Shown one piece after another: positions 49,004-60,386 of a stretch of DNA of 64,000 nt. A program made the translations under genes and the position numbers. The notes beneath the pieces were generated by a model, which saw only the letters and a list, made by a program, of their open reading frames with translations, did not search any database and was not told the origin of the DNA. Origin of the DNA: Pristionchus mayeri (lineage: Eukaryota; Nematoda; Chromadorea; Rhabditida; Neodiplogasteridae); contig BTRK01000003.1 in the NCBI GenBank assembly GCA_036245805.1, positions 22,843,292-22,907,291 on the forward strand, read 5' to 3'. Positions within the stretch are counted from its first letter, which is position 1, and every line of letters starts with the position of its first letter.

Positions 49004-51223
49004 ATGCTTCCCACTCCAGAGGAAGTGGAACGAGAGTACGTCAATAAGGTAGGTCACACCTCCCCTCTCCCCCATCTCCCTCCATTCCTTCCTCCCCTCC
49101 CCTCCCTCCTCCATCCCTTTCAACTCAGATCTACTCTCGTCTTGCTTCATACGTTCCTCCTTCCAAGCCCGGTTCTCTGAACACTCGTCTTTGTCCCGCT
49201 GCAGCCAGATTCATCTCCTCTCTCCCTTCTGCAGCACTCGTCGTGGATATTGGTGAGAAGAGAGAGGATGGAGGTAGTTAGACCCCCATCCAGAGAGAGA
49301 GAGAGATAGATAGAGACTACTGAAGAGATTGCGTTCCTTCATGTTTAGCATGTTTATTCACTGTCCTCTAACCCTTCCCTTCTTCCTCTTTCCTTTCCTT
49401 CTTCTCTACGTTCCTTTTCATCAATTCTCCATGAAGTCTCTCACAAGGAATACACAATATGAGGAATAACAGAAGTAGAAATATGAGTGGCAACTCGTCT
49501 CATTCAGTCTTCTTCCCTAATTGCTCCCCCTCTCCCTCCCTCTCCTCTCTTCCATTCTCTACACTTCTAACAATGCAATTCAATAGCCATCTCATGCATC
49601 TCAAACGACGATCCCCCTCAACCAATCATTTACTATCTCCGAAACTGTTAGTATCTCTTTCTCTCTCTCTCGAAGTAGAGTAGATGCCCAGGGAATAAGA
49701 GTAGTAGAATGTAATCTCGTGAGATATCTGAAGGGACTACAATCCCTCCTTTCCTTGAATGCCTCCTCTCTCTCCAGGTTGTGGGGAGACTAAATACGAG
49801 CCCTCCTCTGGCTTCCTTCTGGGTGTCGATCCATGCTCAGAGATACTCCAGAAATCTCCCCATCACAGTGACAAATGCGACGTCGCACTTGCTGACGCAC
49901 TCGATCTACCTTTCAGGTGAGAGAGAGGGAGGATGAGGGATGGAGGGGGAGGGGGGGGGGAGGGAGGGAGGATGAGGGATGGAGGGGGAGGGGCAGGGAG
50001 GGAGGGGGAGGGGGGGAGGGGAGGGGCAGGGAGGGAGTAGAAACAGGATGAATGTTAGATGCATTCAGGAGGAAGAAAATACTCCTTTCACAGACATCAA
50101 TCACATCCCTCTCCTTTCTGACTGAAGGGGGAACTCATCGAGGGGGCAATGACTATCCTATCTTCCTCAGGGATTCGACTGCAGATGCAGTTCTTCTCGT
50201 CTCGGTCCTCCATCACTTCGCCTCTCCTTCCAGAAGAAGAGCAGTACTCACTAAGATGCACAGAGTCATGAGTGTAGGAGCAAGAGTGAGTTACTCCCAT
50301 CCCTCAATTTGATCTTTGATCTCTCTGAGGCTCTGATCGTAGTGTGGGCCTTCGAGCAGCCACATGCTTCCTTCCCCTCTCAAGATGTTCTCGTCCCGTG
50401 GAATCTACATGAGATCGCACTCAACGGAAGACTTCCTAAGATCAGATTCCACAAGGATTCAACCAAGGAACAGAGGATCATTCAGGTCCCTCTTCTCCCC
50501 CTTCATCCCACCCTCCACTCACCCCCTTTCATTCCCTCTCTCTCTCCCTTCATTCCTTCTCCCTGCAGAATTCGATTGCGATTTCAATTCGATCGGAAGA
50601 TCGTACTTCTCCTTCCGTCTGGATAGACTGGATAGTCTCGAAAGTGAAGAACTCTCCTTCTCCTTCTCTTCCCTCTGCTACTCCTCACTTCTTCCCATCA
50701 ACCAAACCAGGGGTTAGATTAAATTCCTTATAATCAATTGATTTTTCTCATGAAATGAAAATGAAAATAAACATAACGATTGCAGTCCCTTTTCGTAGTA
50801 TTTTCCTTGCAGAGACAGACTCTGCTGACAGGTATTCGTAGATGGTCTCCCTCTCTCGGGAAGCGACTCTCTTCCCTCATCCTCCCCATCGAAGATGCGC
50901 TCGCCGATGAAATGAGTGCTGACATAATGAGAGATGCTGTGAACGAGGCAATGGCCACCATCAGAGAGGTAGAGACAGCACCTTCCATCCAACAGATCAC
51001 TCTTGACCACGAGATAGGCCAGTAGATGCTGAGACTATTGCGATATTCCTTGAATGTCTCTATTCTGCAGGTCGTCTTCTATCGGTACTACCACGTCTTC
51101 CGAAAAGGGGAAATCGATACTCTCATCTCTTCCCTTCCTTCCTTGCGAGTTGTCTCGGAATCCTTTGAAAATGGCAATTGGAATGTTATAGTAGAAAAGA
51201 TGAATCCGAACAAGATCATCTAG
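49004..51223 (+). CDS. TRM9-type tRNA wobble-uridine methyltransferase
   Basis: SAM-dependent methyltransferase of the TRM9/ALKBH8/TRMT9B group, which methylates carboxymethyl-U34 of tRNAs. The start MLPTPEEVEREYVNK follows TTCATTCCAG. Then come IYSRLASYVPPSKPG, motif I VVDIGCGETKYEPSSGF (49240-49800), GVDPCSEIL, the motif DALDLPFRDSTADAVLLVSV followed by LHHFAS (50160 on), RRRAVLTKMHRVM and LIVVWAFEQ (50335). Past a variable middle region the protein ends with the family's FYRYYHVFRKGEIDTLI and NGNWNVIVEKMN. There is no RRM or AlkB domain, so it resembles yeast Trm9 or TRMT9B rather than full ALKBH8. The junction before the last exon (about 51070) is not certain; a phase-0 donor exists at about 50969. 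Confidence 0.88.
49916..50040. repeat. GGGA-rich minisatellite in a TRM9-type intron
   Basis: Two imperfect copies of a block containing GAGGATGAGGGATGGAGGG, with intervening G tracts. It begins at the donor GTGAGAGAGGGAGG and fills the intron. Confidence 0.6.
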
Positions 51224-51727
51224 ATAGTAATCACTCCCCATAGGAATCAATGTAGTTACACTTCCAGCAGAAGTAGTGTGCTCCATCTTCCATATGTTGT
51301 CAACAGTGAAGTCTATCGGGTGTCAGATTATCAAGATCTCCTATTGTATCCAGCAAATAATCACATATTTATCATATCCTATCCGAAATATCGAAAAGCT
51401 TACATTATTGCATTCATTCAATGTACGAAAGGATCAGAAGATGAAAATCTGATGAAAAATTTCTTAAATATTGGTTTGTGTCATTCATATGATGCGTTAA
51501 CTATACAATGTATGACAAAGAGGGTGTTACAATCCCAGACTACGAATATTCACTAAATCTAGTAAAAAACTGAATAAAAACATATTGATTCACACGGCTC
51601 ACTAAAGCGCTTAGTGACGAAATCAGTATCATATAAATATATAACACCTGAGAATTACATTATGAACAATCAATGCAAGCGCTGAGACGAATTGAGAAAT
51701 ATAACTATTTTTCTTCGAAATGTAGAT
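51224..51727. other. Convergent spacer
   Basis: AT-rich DNA between the TRM9-type gene and the unrecognised minus-strand gene. Open frames are short and unsupported. Confidence 0.45.
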
Positions 51728-54214
51728 TCAAACAATATGATTAAGGGTGAGGAAAGGGGATGCGCATACTCCGTTGAAATTGTAATTGATACCAATGTAG
51801 TCTCCATCTTTGACGAATACCTCAAAGACACCTCGTGGACTGGGACGAACACTCCTTCACTTCCACTAATTGATTAACAAAAGACAAACCTCATAGTGAA
51901 CCTTATACTGCGCTTTGACATCCATCATTTTATCGTTATCCCCCCATTCTTTCCACTTTGGGAACTGCTCATGAAGGAAGCACGAGTCTTTATTATCCTC
52001 AAAATATTATAAATATTATTGCAACCTGGCTAGTTCTCATCAGAAGGCAACACAATTTAAAAGCACACTTTCAAAGAGAGAACGAAGAATCTCAAACTGA
52101 CAATCCATCCGCACAGATCCCACAAGTTAGTCCTCCCGTTTTCCCGCACGTAACGATACATTTCGCCTGCCATGTATCCCTTCAACAGCTCCACTTTGCA
52201 ATTCCTGACGAGAGGATGAAGACGAACCTGCCAGGAAAACTCCCTTCCTCCCTCCATTCTCGTCCAACTTCGATTATTTTCACCCACCAATACATGCCCG
52301 ATTGTTAATCACCCACCAATACATGCCCGATTGTTAATCACCCACCAATACATGCCCATTTCGGCTCTCGGCCACTTCAAGAAGATGATAGTAGATCAAT
52401 TCAGTGAATATGAAGAGTCCGAATTGAGAGTAGTCGAACGAGCCTCCCACCATCTCCTGCAATGCAATAAAAACACTCAATGAATGAGAGCATTAATTAT
52501 CTCAGCATATCCGTACGAATGGAGAATGTGCAAGTAAGAATGGGAATGCGATACATCAAGATGGCGACTGAATTCATCCGCGTAGAGAGTCTCTCTCTTG
52601 TTGTCGATCATCACTTGCTGCAGGATGTATATCAAGTAGTGACGTTGATGGATGTGAGGGAACGCCATTCTCAGTCTCTCCTCCCTGCAATCCGTCCACT
52701 ACCAGTCTTCCTCTCATCCATTACCTAGTGATGGCACCCCATTCAGATAACTTTCCCATTTACCCTCTTTTTAATACATAATTAACGGAAATTGTTTTTA
52801 AAGTAAATAACTAACAGTTCTTCAGTTCCTTCGACTTCGTCATGTGAATAATTCGCTTGACTCCTCGATCCTCCATCTCCTCTCCTCTCATTCTCCCACC
52901 ATTCCTCTTCCCCTCTCCTCTTCTCATTTCTCCACTCTTCCTCCTTCCTCTTCTCTTCTCTCCACTTTTCTTCTTCCCTCCTCTTCTCATTTCTCCAGTC
53001 TTCCTCTTTCCACTTCTCTCCATATCTCCCCTTCTCTTCTCCTCTCCACTTTACTCCGTCTTCTCTTCTCTCTCCTCGTCTCTCCTCATCCTTCCTTTTG
53101 TCAACACTCAGATTCTTCATCGAATTGTTCAATCTGTAATTCCTTATCTGCATTTCTCTTCATTCATTCTCCTCACGTATTCTGTCCACTGTGTTCTTCA
53201 TCTCCATCTGCATTATATTCCAGCAGCGGACACGCTTTCTCAATCTCCAAAGGGGAGTGCATACATCTTCGTTACATTAAATAAGTCACTCACGAAGGTG
53301 GCACAAATGTCTCCAGTCTCAATATGGGTTTTGATGAATTCGATCACGTCCACTTTATCCATCTGGATGTTATTCTGTCCGAATACTTCGTGAGCTCTAT
53401 CCATTGAGATCTTCCCCTTAAATAACCATTTATTACGTTTCATTGGAAAAAAGTTCAAACAAAACATCACTAATATTAACAAGCAAACCTTAGTGGCATC
53501 CCTCAATTTCTGATTGATAGCATCACATATTTGTTGGACTGGAATATTTCCTTTCAGTCGATCGGATGAGGAGGGACGAGGCATCGGAGGAGTGATCTAC
53601 CAAAAGGAATTCAGATGATAGAAGATGAAGAATGTCAGTGTATTCCCATAGAGGGGACTATCGAGTAGGGAGAAAGGAAAGGAGGCTGAGAAGAGTGAGA
53701 TGGATAGAGAAGTTAGAGGAATATCAAGTAGTGTTACGCAACGAGTCCATTCGATGTTTGATGTAGAAAAGGAAAGGCAACCTCTTCTCTTAAACACGTA
53801 AATGCGAGAAAAAAGAATCTCACGTCGGTTGTGATTGGCATCGATTTGTACGTCTCTCCGTTCGGGACGAATTTGATGTCTACAACGGGTACATCATTCC
53901 CATCACAACTGCATAGACATTGGATAGTTTGGATTAGTTGAAGAACTCACGCTCATCTCTTGGATCATGCTCAAAGTGATGGTGGGGATCCAGACATACT
54001 ATCTGCTGCACTATCCACGAGAGGGGTTTCGCAGGTTTGAATGACTTCTGGAGTGAGTAGTCTGTCCTTCTCTTCCCTCTCTCTCTCTCTCTCTCACCTC
54101 CACATCGATTGGCAACTCTGCTCGAATTTTAGTGAGAGGAATATGGTCGAGAATCTTGTTGAGTCGTCCATTGAGGAACTGATCGAGTCGTTCCCTTGCC
54201 TGAACCCAATCCAT
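51728..54214 (-). CDS. Multi-exon gene of unknown function
   Basis: Minus strand. The first exon reads MDWVQARERLDQFLNGRLNK, then ILDHIPLTKIRAELPIDVE (ATG at 54214). Later exon pieces: GNDVPVVDIKFVPNGETYKS (about 53900), PVQQICDAINQKLRDATK (53490-53560), ISMDRAHEVFGQNNIQMDKV (about 53390), ACPLLEYNADGDEEHSGQN, MAFPHIHQRHYLIYILQQVM (about 52660), SFDYSQFGLFIFTELIYYHL, VRLHPLVRNCKVELLKGYMA (about 52225), WKEWGDNDKMMDVKAQYKVH and finally VFEVFVKDGDYIGINYNFNG to the TGA at 51728-51730. The exons look genuinely coding (mixed, hydrophobic-periodic, good splice sites), but I do not recognise a domain. A Glu/Arg/Trp-rich open stretch at 52800-53100 may be intron. The 5' end could extend further. It follows the PSMD5-like gene by 427 bases. 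Confidence 0.55.
52281..52357. repeat. 29-base tandem repeat, 2.7 copies, spanning a splice donor
   Basis: Units at 52281-52309 and 52310-52338 are identical (CACCCACCAATACATGCCCG then ATTGTTAAT); a third, 19-base partial copy ends at 52357. On the minus strand each unit contains ATGTATTGGTGGGTG, which is the exon-intron border of the unrecognised gene. Confidence 0.85.
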
Positions 54215-54640
54215 ATTCCCCCTTCAGGAGATGTGACCTACGTCACTCTCAGACACGATCGTCTTCGCAATATGGATGGATCGAGTAGGCTGATGAGGGC
54301 CTCCTTAATGCTCATCCTTACTCGAATTCTAATTGTAATTCACTAACCGTACTGATGGTTCATACTCCAAGACTATCAGAGAAGAGGGAGAGAATACTCA
54401 AAAGGTTATATGACTACACCTTTTATAATTACAACTAGCGCTGAGTATCCATACGGTCACGAACCGTTACACATAATTCAATATAATCGCAGGCATTAGA
54501 AAATAGTAAATCTATTTTATACATATAAATGATGCTCAATAACCGGTATATATTACTCGATAGCAAAAGAGGCATAATTAGCCGATTATGGGACATAAAA
54601 GAGGAAAGAGATCGAAGAAGGAGAGGCTGGAGATGAGCAC
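54215..54640. other. Spacer between PSMD5-like gene and unrecognised gene
   Basis: AT-rich, same-strand neighbours. I find no clean AATAAA on the minus strand; an AATATA variant lies near 54550. No gene seen. Confidence 0.4.
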
Positions 54641-56872
54641 TCAAATCTCCATGGCGACTTGGGGGACAGCACGGGGATTGGCGTGTTCACTAACTCCTTC
54701 CTTGATTCGCTCCGCCTCAATGCTCTTCCTCATCACTCGAAGCGAGTCTCCACTCACCATCACCTTGTCTATCTCCGAGTACTGGAGGAGAGAAGAGCAG
54801 ATGTCTCTCCATGCCTGCGAGTCAGTCCAGTTCGCACCCGAGTAGGGAAGAAGCCAGGAGATGAACCTGGAAGGGGCAATAAGAAGAAGAATGCAGTGAA
54901 GTCAACTCGCTCGGGAGTTCCCAGCAAAAGTGAACATCCGAAGGGACAATCAAGCAGATTCATCCACAACTCGTACACTGATCCCCTCAGATCATCGAAT
55001 GGCTTCCTGTAGATGGAGGAGTGGATATTGGAATGAAGAGAGAGAGAGAGAAGGAGAGTCACTCACTTGACCAACTCGACGGTAGTCGAGGCGAAGGAAG
55101 GACCAATGGCCATGAAGAATCTCTTCTTGTTCTCATTCTCGCCTTCCTTGAAGAGGAAAGCGAGAGTCTGCATTAATCTAGTCTTCATCTCAATAGGAGA
55201 AGACTCGATGGCCAGAGGGAATTGAGAAAGACACTCAGTGGTAGAAGAGATCAACGATGAGGACATGAGGAGAGACTAGAAGGACCACTGATGGAGGAGA
55301 AGGGGCGGGGCTTGACCTACCTTCCCCTCATTCGATCGAGCAAGCAGTGAAAAATACTCGAAGGAACGGACTCTAGTGAGAGCATCGAGGGAGGAGAAGT
55401 TAAGCACCTAGAGAGAGAGAGTTGATAGGAAGAAGAGGGGGAATGCACCTGATTGACGAGATTGGGATAAAGGGAGGGGAATGAAGAGAGTGAAGATGGA
55501 TGAACGGAGACCATCTCACACAGGAACTTCTGCGCTCCTCAACAAGCATTCGATAATGAAAGAACTTTCGCTCAGCTTCAACTACAGTACCCTCGAAGAT
55601 GAATCCTCCATCAGGAGCAGATCGAGAATTCTCGAAGAGCGAGTAGACTACTTTCCCGAATAGATCGATCAGCTTCTGCCAATCAATATATAAATACTGT
55701 AGTAGGCGAGCAATCTGACCTGGGATGTTTCTGGCTTGCATTTGATGACCATATCGGAGAGAGTAGTGAGAGAGGTCATCTGAAACAGACTTCATTCCAA
55801 GCTGAACCCTCAAGTTATATAATCTATGTTCCTGTATTCGTAGCTGTTCCATGAATACAGCTGAATCCGTCCTCTCCCTCCCTCTTACTCCTTCTCTCTC
55901 TCCCTCTCCCTCACCTGCACCAGATAATCATCGGTAGTTATGTCCTTCTCCAGTTCGATGAAGAAAGGTCTCATCATCTCACTGAAGACTCCCTGTCCCA
56001 ATGCCTCCCCGAGAGCCTGCCATGAAGGAAATAGAGGGGAAAGAAAGACACAAACTATTCCCTCCTCCTACCCTCACTCGCTCACCTCATATACTGCCAT
56101 CCTCGATGCACCTCTCTCCATTTGATGCTCGTACTCCTTCATTATCTCATTCTGCGTGAACAATGGAGCCAAAAGCTCGCAGATCTAATCCAAAGTATAT
56201 TCATAATGGATTGAACTTCTTCCAATTGTCGTACCTCCTTCGTAAGCTCCTCGATAGGAAGATTCCGTGCGAGAGCCACACCAGTGGCTAATCCCATCCC
56301 TCCCAGAGCAGTCTAAGTGATACGGTCAAGGAAAAGCCCATTTTATCAATGACCTGAGACTGTGCCTTGTCCTCCTTGAGACGATTGATGACCTTCATTT
56401 TGATGGAAGGAGGAATGGGAGGAGAGAGGATACGAAGGAGAGTTGGCTGGGCAGTCATGAAGAGAGACTGAAGGAGACATGTCCATGGGAAGGGGAATCA
56501 TTCCCTCACTCACCTCAATATCCACCTTGGAGAGGGCCATTCGAATGGCATCCGCAACCATGTCGAGAGTGAAACTGAAGGAGAGGATAGGAGGATGGGA
56601 CACTCTTCCTACTCACTATCCGTTCTCCACTCTGTTCACATCGATCTCTCCCAATTGAGTGAGCACCTTCACTGCTTGCTCCACTCCTCCAGCCATCAAC
56701 TGCATCACTCATATAGTTAACGTCGGAATTATGGTAAATCCACGATGAGTAAAGTATGAAGAAGAATGAACGAAAGACTCACTTCCTTCTGTACTTGGAT
56801 GAATCTTTCTGCATCCCATTCCACATTCTCTTCCGCACTTCCACCAGATCGGAACTCGTCCAGGCCATCCAT
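54641..56872 (-). CDS. PSMD5-like 26S proteasome assembly chaperone
   Basis: Alpha-helical-repeat protein resembling PSMD5/S5b, which chaperones the proteasome base. Start MDGLDEFRSGGSAEENVEWD (ATG 56872). Exons in order include LMAGGVEQAVKVLTQLGEID, SLDMVADAIRMALSKVDIE, FMTAQPTLLRILSPPIPP, ALGGMGLATGVALARNLPIE, ICELLAPLFTQNEIMKEYEH, ALGEALGQGVFSEMMRPFFI, LIDLFGKVVYSLFENSRSAP, KFLCEMVSVHPSSLSSF, VLNFSSLDALTRVRSFEYFS, SLLMSSSLISSTTECLSQFP and KPFDDLRGSVYELWMNLLDC. The last matches the PSMD5 '[21 protein letters not shown]' region in position. The final exon (54641-54866) joins through a likely GC-AG intron to give LLGTPEFISWLL. Assignment rests on overall helical-repeat pattern and this C-terminal block, so the family call is moderate. 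Confidence 0.65.
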
Positions 56873-57335
56873 GCCCCTTACAACTACTTTTAGATGGATA
56901 GCTTGGTGGACAGCCAGCTTGATCGAATAGACAATCGATAATCAAGTAAGGAAGAGAAGGAAGCAGACCAGTGATTCGTGTCGCTCAACAAATCGTAAAG
57001 CGAACATATTTATTATCGACATAGGAACAAGCATTCAAATATATTTAGAAGCTTTATGAACAGATCTGCCTAAGTATATTAACATTTTCTTTCAGCAAAA
57101 TGTGCAATGAAATGAATGCGGAGCGATGATTACAATTGGAAAGTGAAACAGACAGATACTCGAGGTTATGGAATATGATAGAGATTACAATGAACAGAAC
57201 CGTGAACCCTCTCTTTTCCCTCCAATAGAGAGAATCAGATGCACGACCATCATTTGGCACGAGAACGCTATTCGAAATGAGTGCAGCGAATAAAAAAGTA
57301 AAGCAAGGAGAGGGAGGAAAGGAGCGAAGACCAGC
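56873..57335. other. Spacer between ARPC2 and PSMD5-like genes, with poly(A) signal
   Basis: AATAAA on the minus strand at 57009-57014, about 137 bases before the PSMD5-like ATG. This is operon-like spacing. No gene seen. Confidence 0.5.
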
Positions 57336-59845
57336 TTATTGAGCATTGAATGATCGGCCACTGAAATGGAAACATTCGTGAAGATACAGATCAACCATTC
57401 AGATGGAATCATGGGGGAAGAGAGGGGGGGGGACTCACGTGATAGTTTTCTTCTCCACTTTCACTTCTGGTCGTGCTCTATTGAGTACCTTGAGGAAGTC
57501 CGAAGTCTTGCTTCTCATTCGGGAGTGCATGTATGCCTGCAATCACATTGACCATACTCTGTCTTCCTCTTCAATCGAGAGTGCAACCAACCTTGGAGCA
57601 CTTGATGTGGTAGTGGAGGTAGTCTCGGAAGGTGTGAATCAGATCGATCGTGTTCGCCCTCGCCTTCTTGTTTGTATGACGGGGGAAGAGGACTACGAAC
57701 GATACTCAGTCACAACTCTCTGCTAGCAACTCTTCGCTCACCGAAGGTAATGTATCCGACATTGTCTCCTACTTTAGCATCTTTCTGGTCCTTCAGTTCC
57801 ATCGGCGGCTCTCCTAGTGAGTATAACACCTGCGGCGCTGTTTGCGACGCCTTTCTCCCTTCACGGAACTCCTGAAATAACATACAAAATATTAGGTTGA
57901 TTCATAAGTTTCGCTACGTTTTCAGATCGGACGTTTTCGAGCTAAAACTTGCTTCCGACAATTCTCTCACTCATTTTTGCATGATATTAGTCGATGTGCG
58001 CTCTCCATAGTGCACCTATACCCATGCATGATCAATCGGTTCTAATCGTATGACCAGGACGGAAAAGCAACAAAATTGAAAATTCATATAACAACTTCCA
58101 CATAAACATTTTGACGGATTCGCTCTCTTTGCGTAATCATGAGTGTGCCACAACGGCACAATTTTCGTAGAGTATTATTAAAGTTACCCTACACCCTTGA
58201 AAATGCCTTTCTATATTATTTAACAATGTAATAGAATGGGCTCTAATTAATTAAACTGGAATAATGCAAATAATAGAAAATCAATATTTGCAACAACGTA
58301 GAGCCGCAAAGTTTCAGTCTGAGTTGCCTGATCACGCCTGCTCTCTCTCTTTTACACACTCCCTCGCTCGTTTTGTCGTGATCAGGGTACTCCCGCCAAT
58401 TCAAATTATTTTCATGGGTGTTGAGAAACTTTAATGGGCTTTCTCATAATAAATGTGTGCCGGATCAGTTTAACTGTGTGTCAAAATAGGCAAGAATTTA
58501 ACAGTTCTGAATGTGAGTTCTTGAATTTTGCAGAATTTGTTTTGATAATTTCGACCTCACAGAAAACAAATAATTTTAGTGCACCAACTGTGCGTCAAAT
58601 AATGCCAAAGTAATCCCGAATACAAGTGACCCACATGGGAGTAAACTATAAAAATGTCTTATAGTGAAACTTATGAATCAATCTGATAAGTGCATAGCGA
58701 CGGAGAATGATTCCCACCTGGAGAAAGACTTTCCCGATGACGACATCGTCGGGATCTTTGAAGATTGTGGAGAAGATCACAGTCACTCGATCTGCCTTCG
58801 CTTCCACGTATCTGCAGAAAGAAATAAGTCAATACTGAGTCCAACCATCGTCATGAACAGCCAAAGGGGGAAACCAACAACTATGCAAATGTTCAAGAGG
58901 ATTGTAATTCTTTCCCTCAAATCCTAGGCACTCACAATGTCTCATCTTCTCTGTAGTGAATGACTGCTCGCTTCATTCCTTCTTGGCCTGCTTCCTATCA
59001 ATCATTCCATTATAAACTTTACTCTTTGTCCTGAAACTAAATTAATTTTATCTGTCCCACTTGGAATTCGAAGTATTTCTCGAACACAGAAGCGAAGCAG
59101 TGTCTCTTAAGGGAGGAAACCTGCAGAATTCACAATTGGACTTTAACTCTTAACGTCTGAAAACACCAATAGGAGTGAAATGTGTACTCTATAAAAAGAA
59201 AGAGTTGCTCACCTTCATAATGGTCCCGTTGAAGTCGTTCGGGAGTGCCGTGAGATCATAAACGAGTGAAACGGAGTATCCACTCTCGGGGGAGGCGAGC
59301 ACTGCCGATCCATACTCACGACGTAGCAACTAAATCACTTCAATACTAGTGCTACTACCTCCACTCATTCTCATCTCTCCCATCTATATTACATTTTCTC
59401 TCCTAAATATTTTAGTTGGAAGAATAGGTGAAAAGATACATCATCTGCTCCGTGCTCTTGCAGTTCGCGGAAGAACTTGAGAGAGATGCTCACCTCAACA
59501 ATCATCACTCACCAAAACACCAGCCATACTTCAAACTCAATCAATATCCACACTTCATATTATCTTTTTGTTTGCCAAGTCGAACATAATAGGACTTGAA
59601 TTGGATTGAGAGCAGTATGCCAATTGTAAATGTACCATCAGCTTAGTTCTGTCTCCATCTGGATTGGACACGTGGTAGAGCACTCCGTCGAAGTCAGCAA
59701 ATCGAACGTCCACGTTGTCAGGTTTGTTACTACAATGAGACGCATGGAATATGCAGATCGATAGAACTCACCCCTCTTTAGCATTGTTGAACTTCAATTC
59801 AAGGAGATCATAAAGAATTCGATTATTCTGCTCTAGAATAATCAT
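57336..59845 (-). CDS. arx-4: ARP2/3 complex subunit 2 (ARPC2/p34)
   Basis: Core subunit of the actin-nucleating ARP2/3 complex, contacting the mother filament. Start [20 protein letters not shown] (ATG 59845) follows TTTCAG (59848-59853). Then [180 protein letters not shown] and the terminal TITGRSFNAQ. Every block aligns with human ARPC2 in order and spacing. One intron, about 57874-58717, contains a mariner-like element. Confidence 0.94.
57892..58686. mobile_element. Mariner-like MITE in an ARPC2 intron
   Basis: Starts TTAGGTTGATTCATAAGTTT and ends with the inverted copy (GAAACTTATGAATCAATCTGA), flanked by TA on both sides (57890-57891 and 58687-58688). At 795 bases it is shorter than the element at 41213 and has slightly different termini, so it is a related but distinct subfamily. 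No transposase frame. An internal TTAAAGTTACCC (about 58186) equals the terminus of the element at 62469. Confidence 0.75.
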
Positions 59846-59847
59846 AG

Positions 59848-59853
59848 CTGAAA
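59848..59853 (-). promoter_or_regulatory. Putative trans-splice acceptor of ARPC2
   Basis: TTTCAG two bases before the ATG, about 115 bases downstream of an AATAAA at 59967-59972 that could end the ced-9 transcript. This is the expected operon geometry. Confidence 0.5.
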
Positions 59854-59966
59854 TAATGAGTCCTTTAGAAAGCGGTCAATATGAAAAAAGACAATAGATA
59901 GACATATCGGATTCAAACCGAAATATGTTGAAAACACACGAACATGTATTTCGAAGATGAACTTCA

Positions 59967-59972
59967 TTTATT
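59967..59972 (-). promoter_or_regulatory. Candidate poly(A) signal of ced-9
   Basis: AATAAA on the minus strand 415 bases past the ced-9 stop and about 115 bases before the ARPC2 trans-splice acceptor. Confidence 0.4.
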
Positions 59973-60386
59973 CTATTAGTTTAGCACCTGAGGCATTCGA
60001 TAGAAATAGGTAAATATGATGTACACAAATGTGGAAAGTGCTTGGAGAATAATGGATCATTGGAGAAATGATCCTTCTATTGAAAGTGACTACACTTCGA
60101 GAAAAGATACAATAAGGTGATGAGACGTTCCGAAAATTTTGGATAATGGTCGTTTTGAGCTATCGATTCATGAAAGTGAATTCGCATATTCTACAAGTTT
60201 GTATGGAGGGAGAGAGCGAGCTATTAAATATGGAAGGGAAGAAAAGAAGTCGACAACATGCGAAACAATCGACTTCTATGCATACTGAGATCAGAAATTT
60301 GCGGACATGTAGCACAAATTAGCAAATACTACGAATCGAATTGAGGGACAAAGGTGGATAAAGGGGGGGGGGGAGATAGAGGGTCG

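Noticed and set aside
52782..53153. Glu/Arg/Lys-rich open frame
   Set aside because: Simple GA-rich repeat; its frame does not connect cleanly with flanking exons of the minus-strand gene, so it is more likely intronic.
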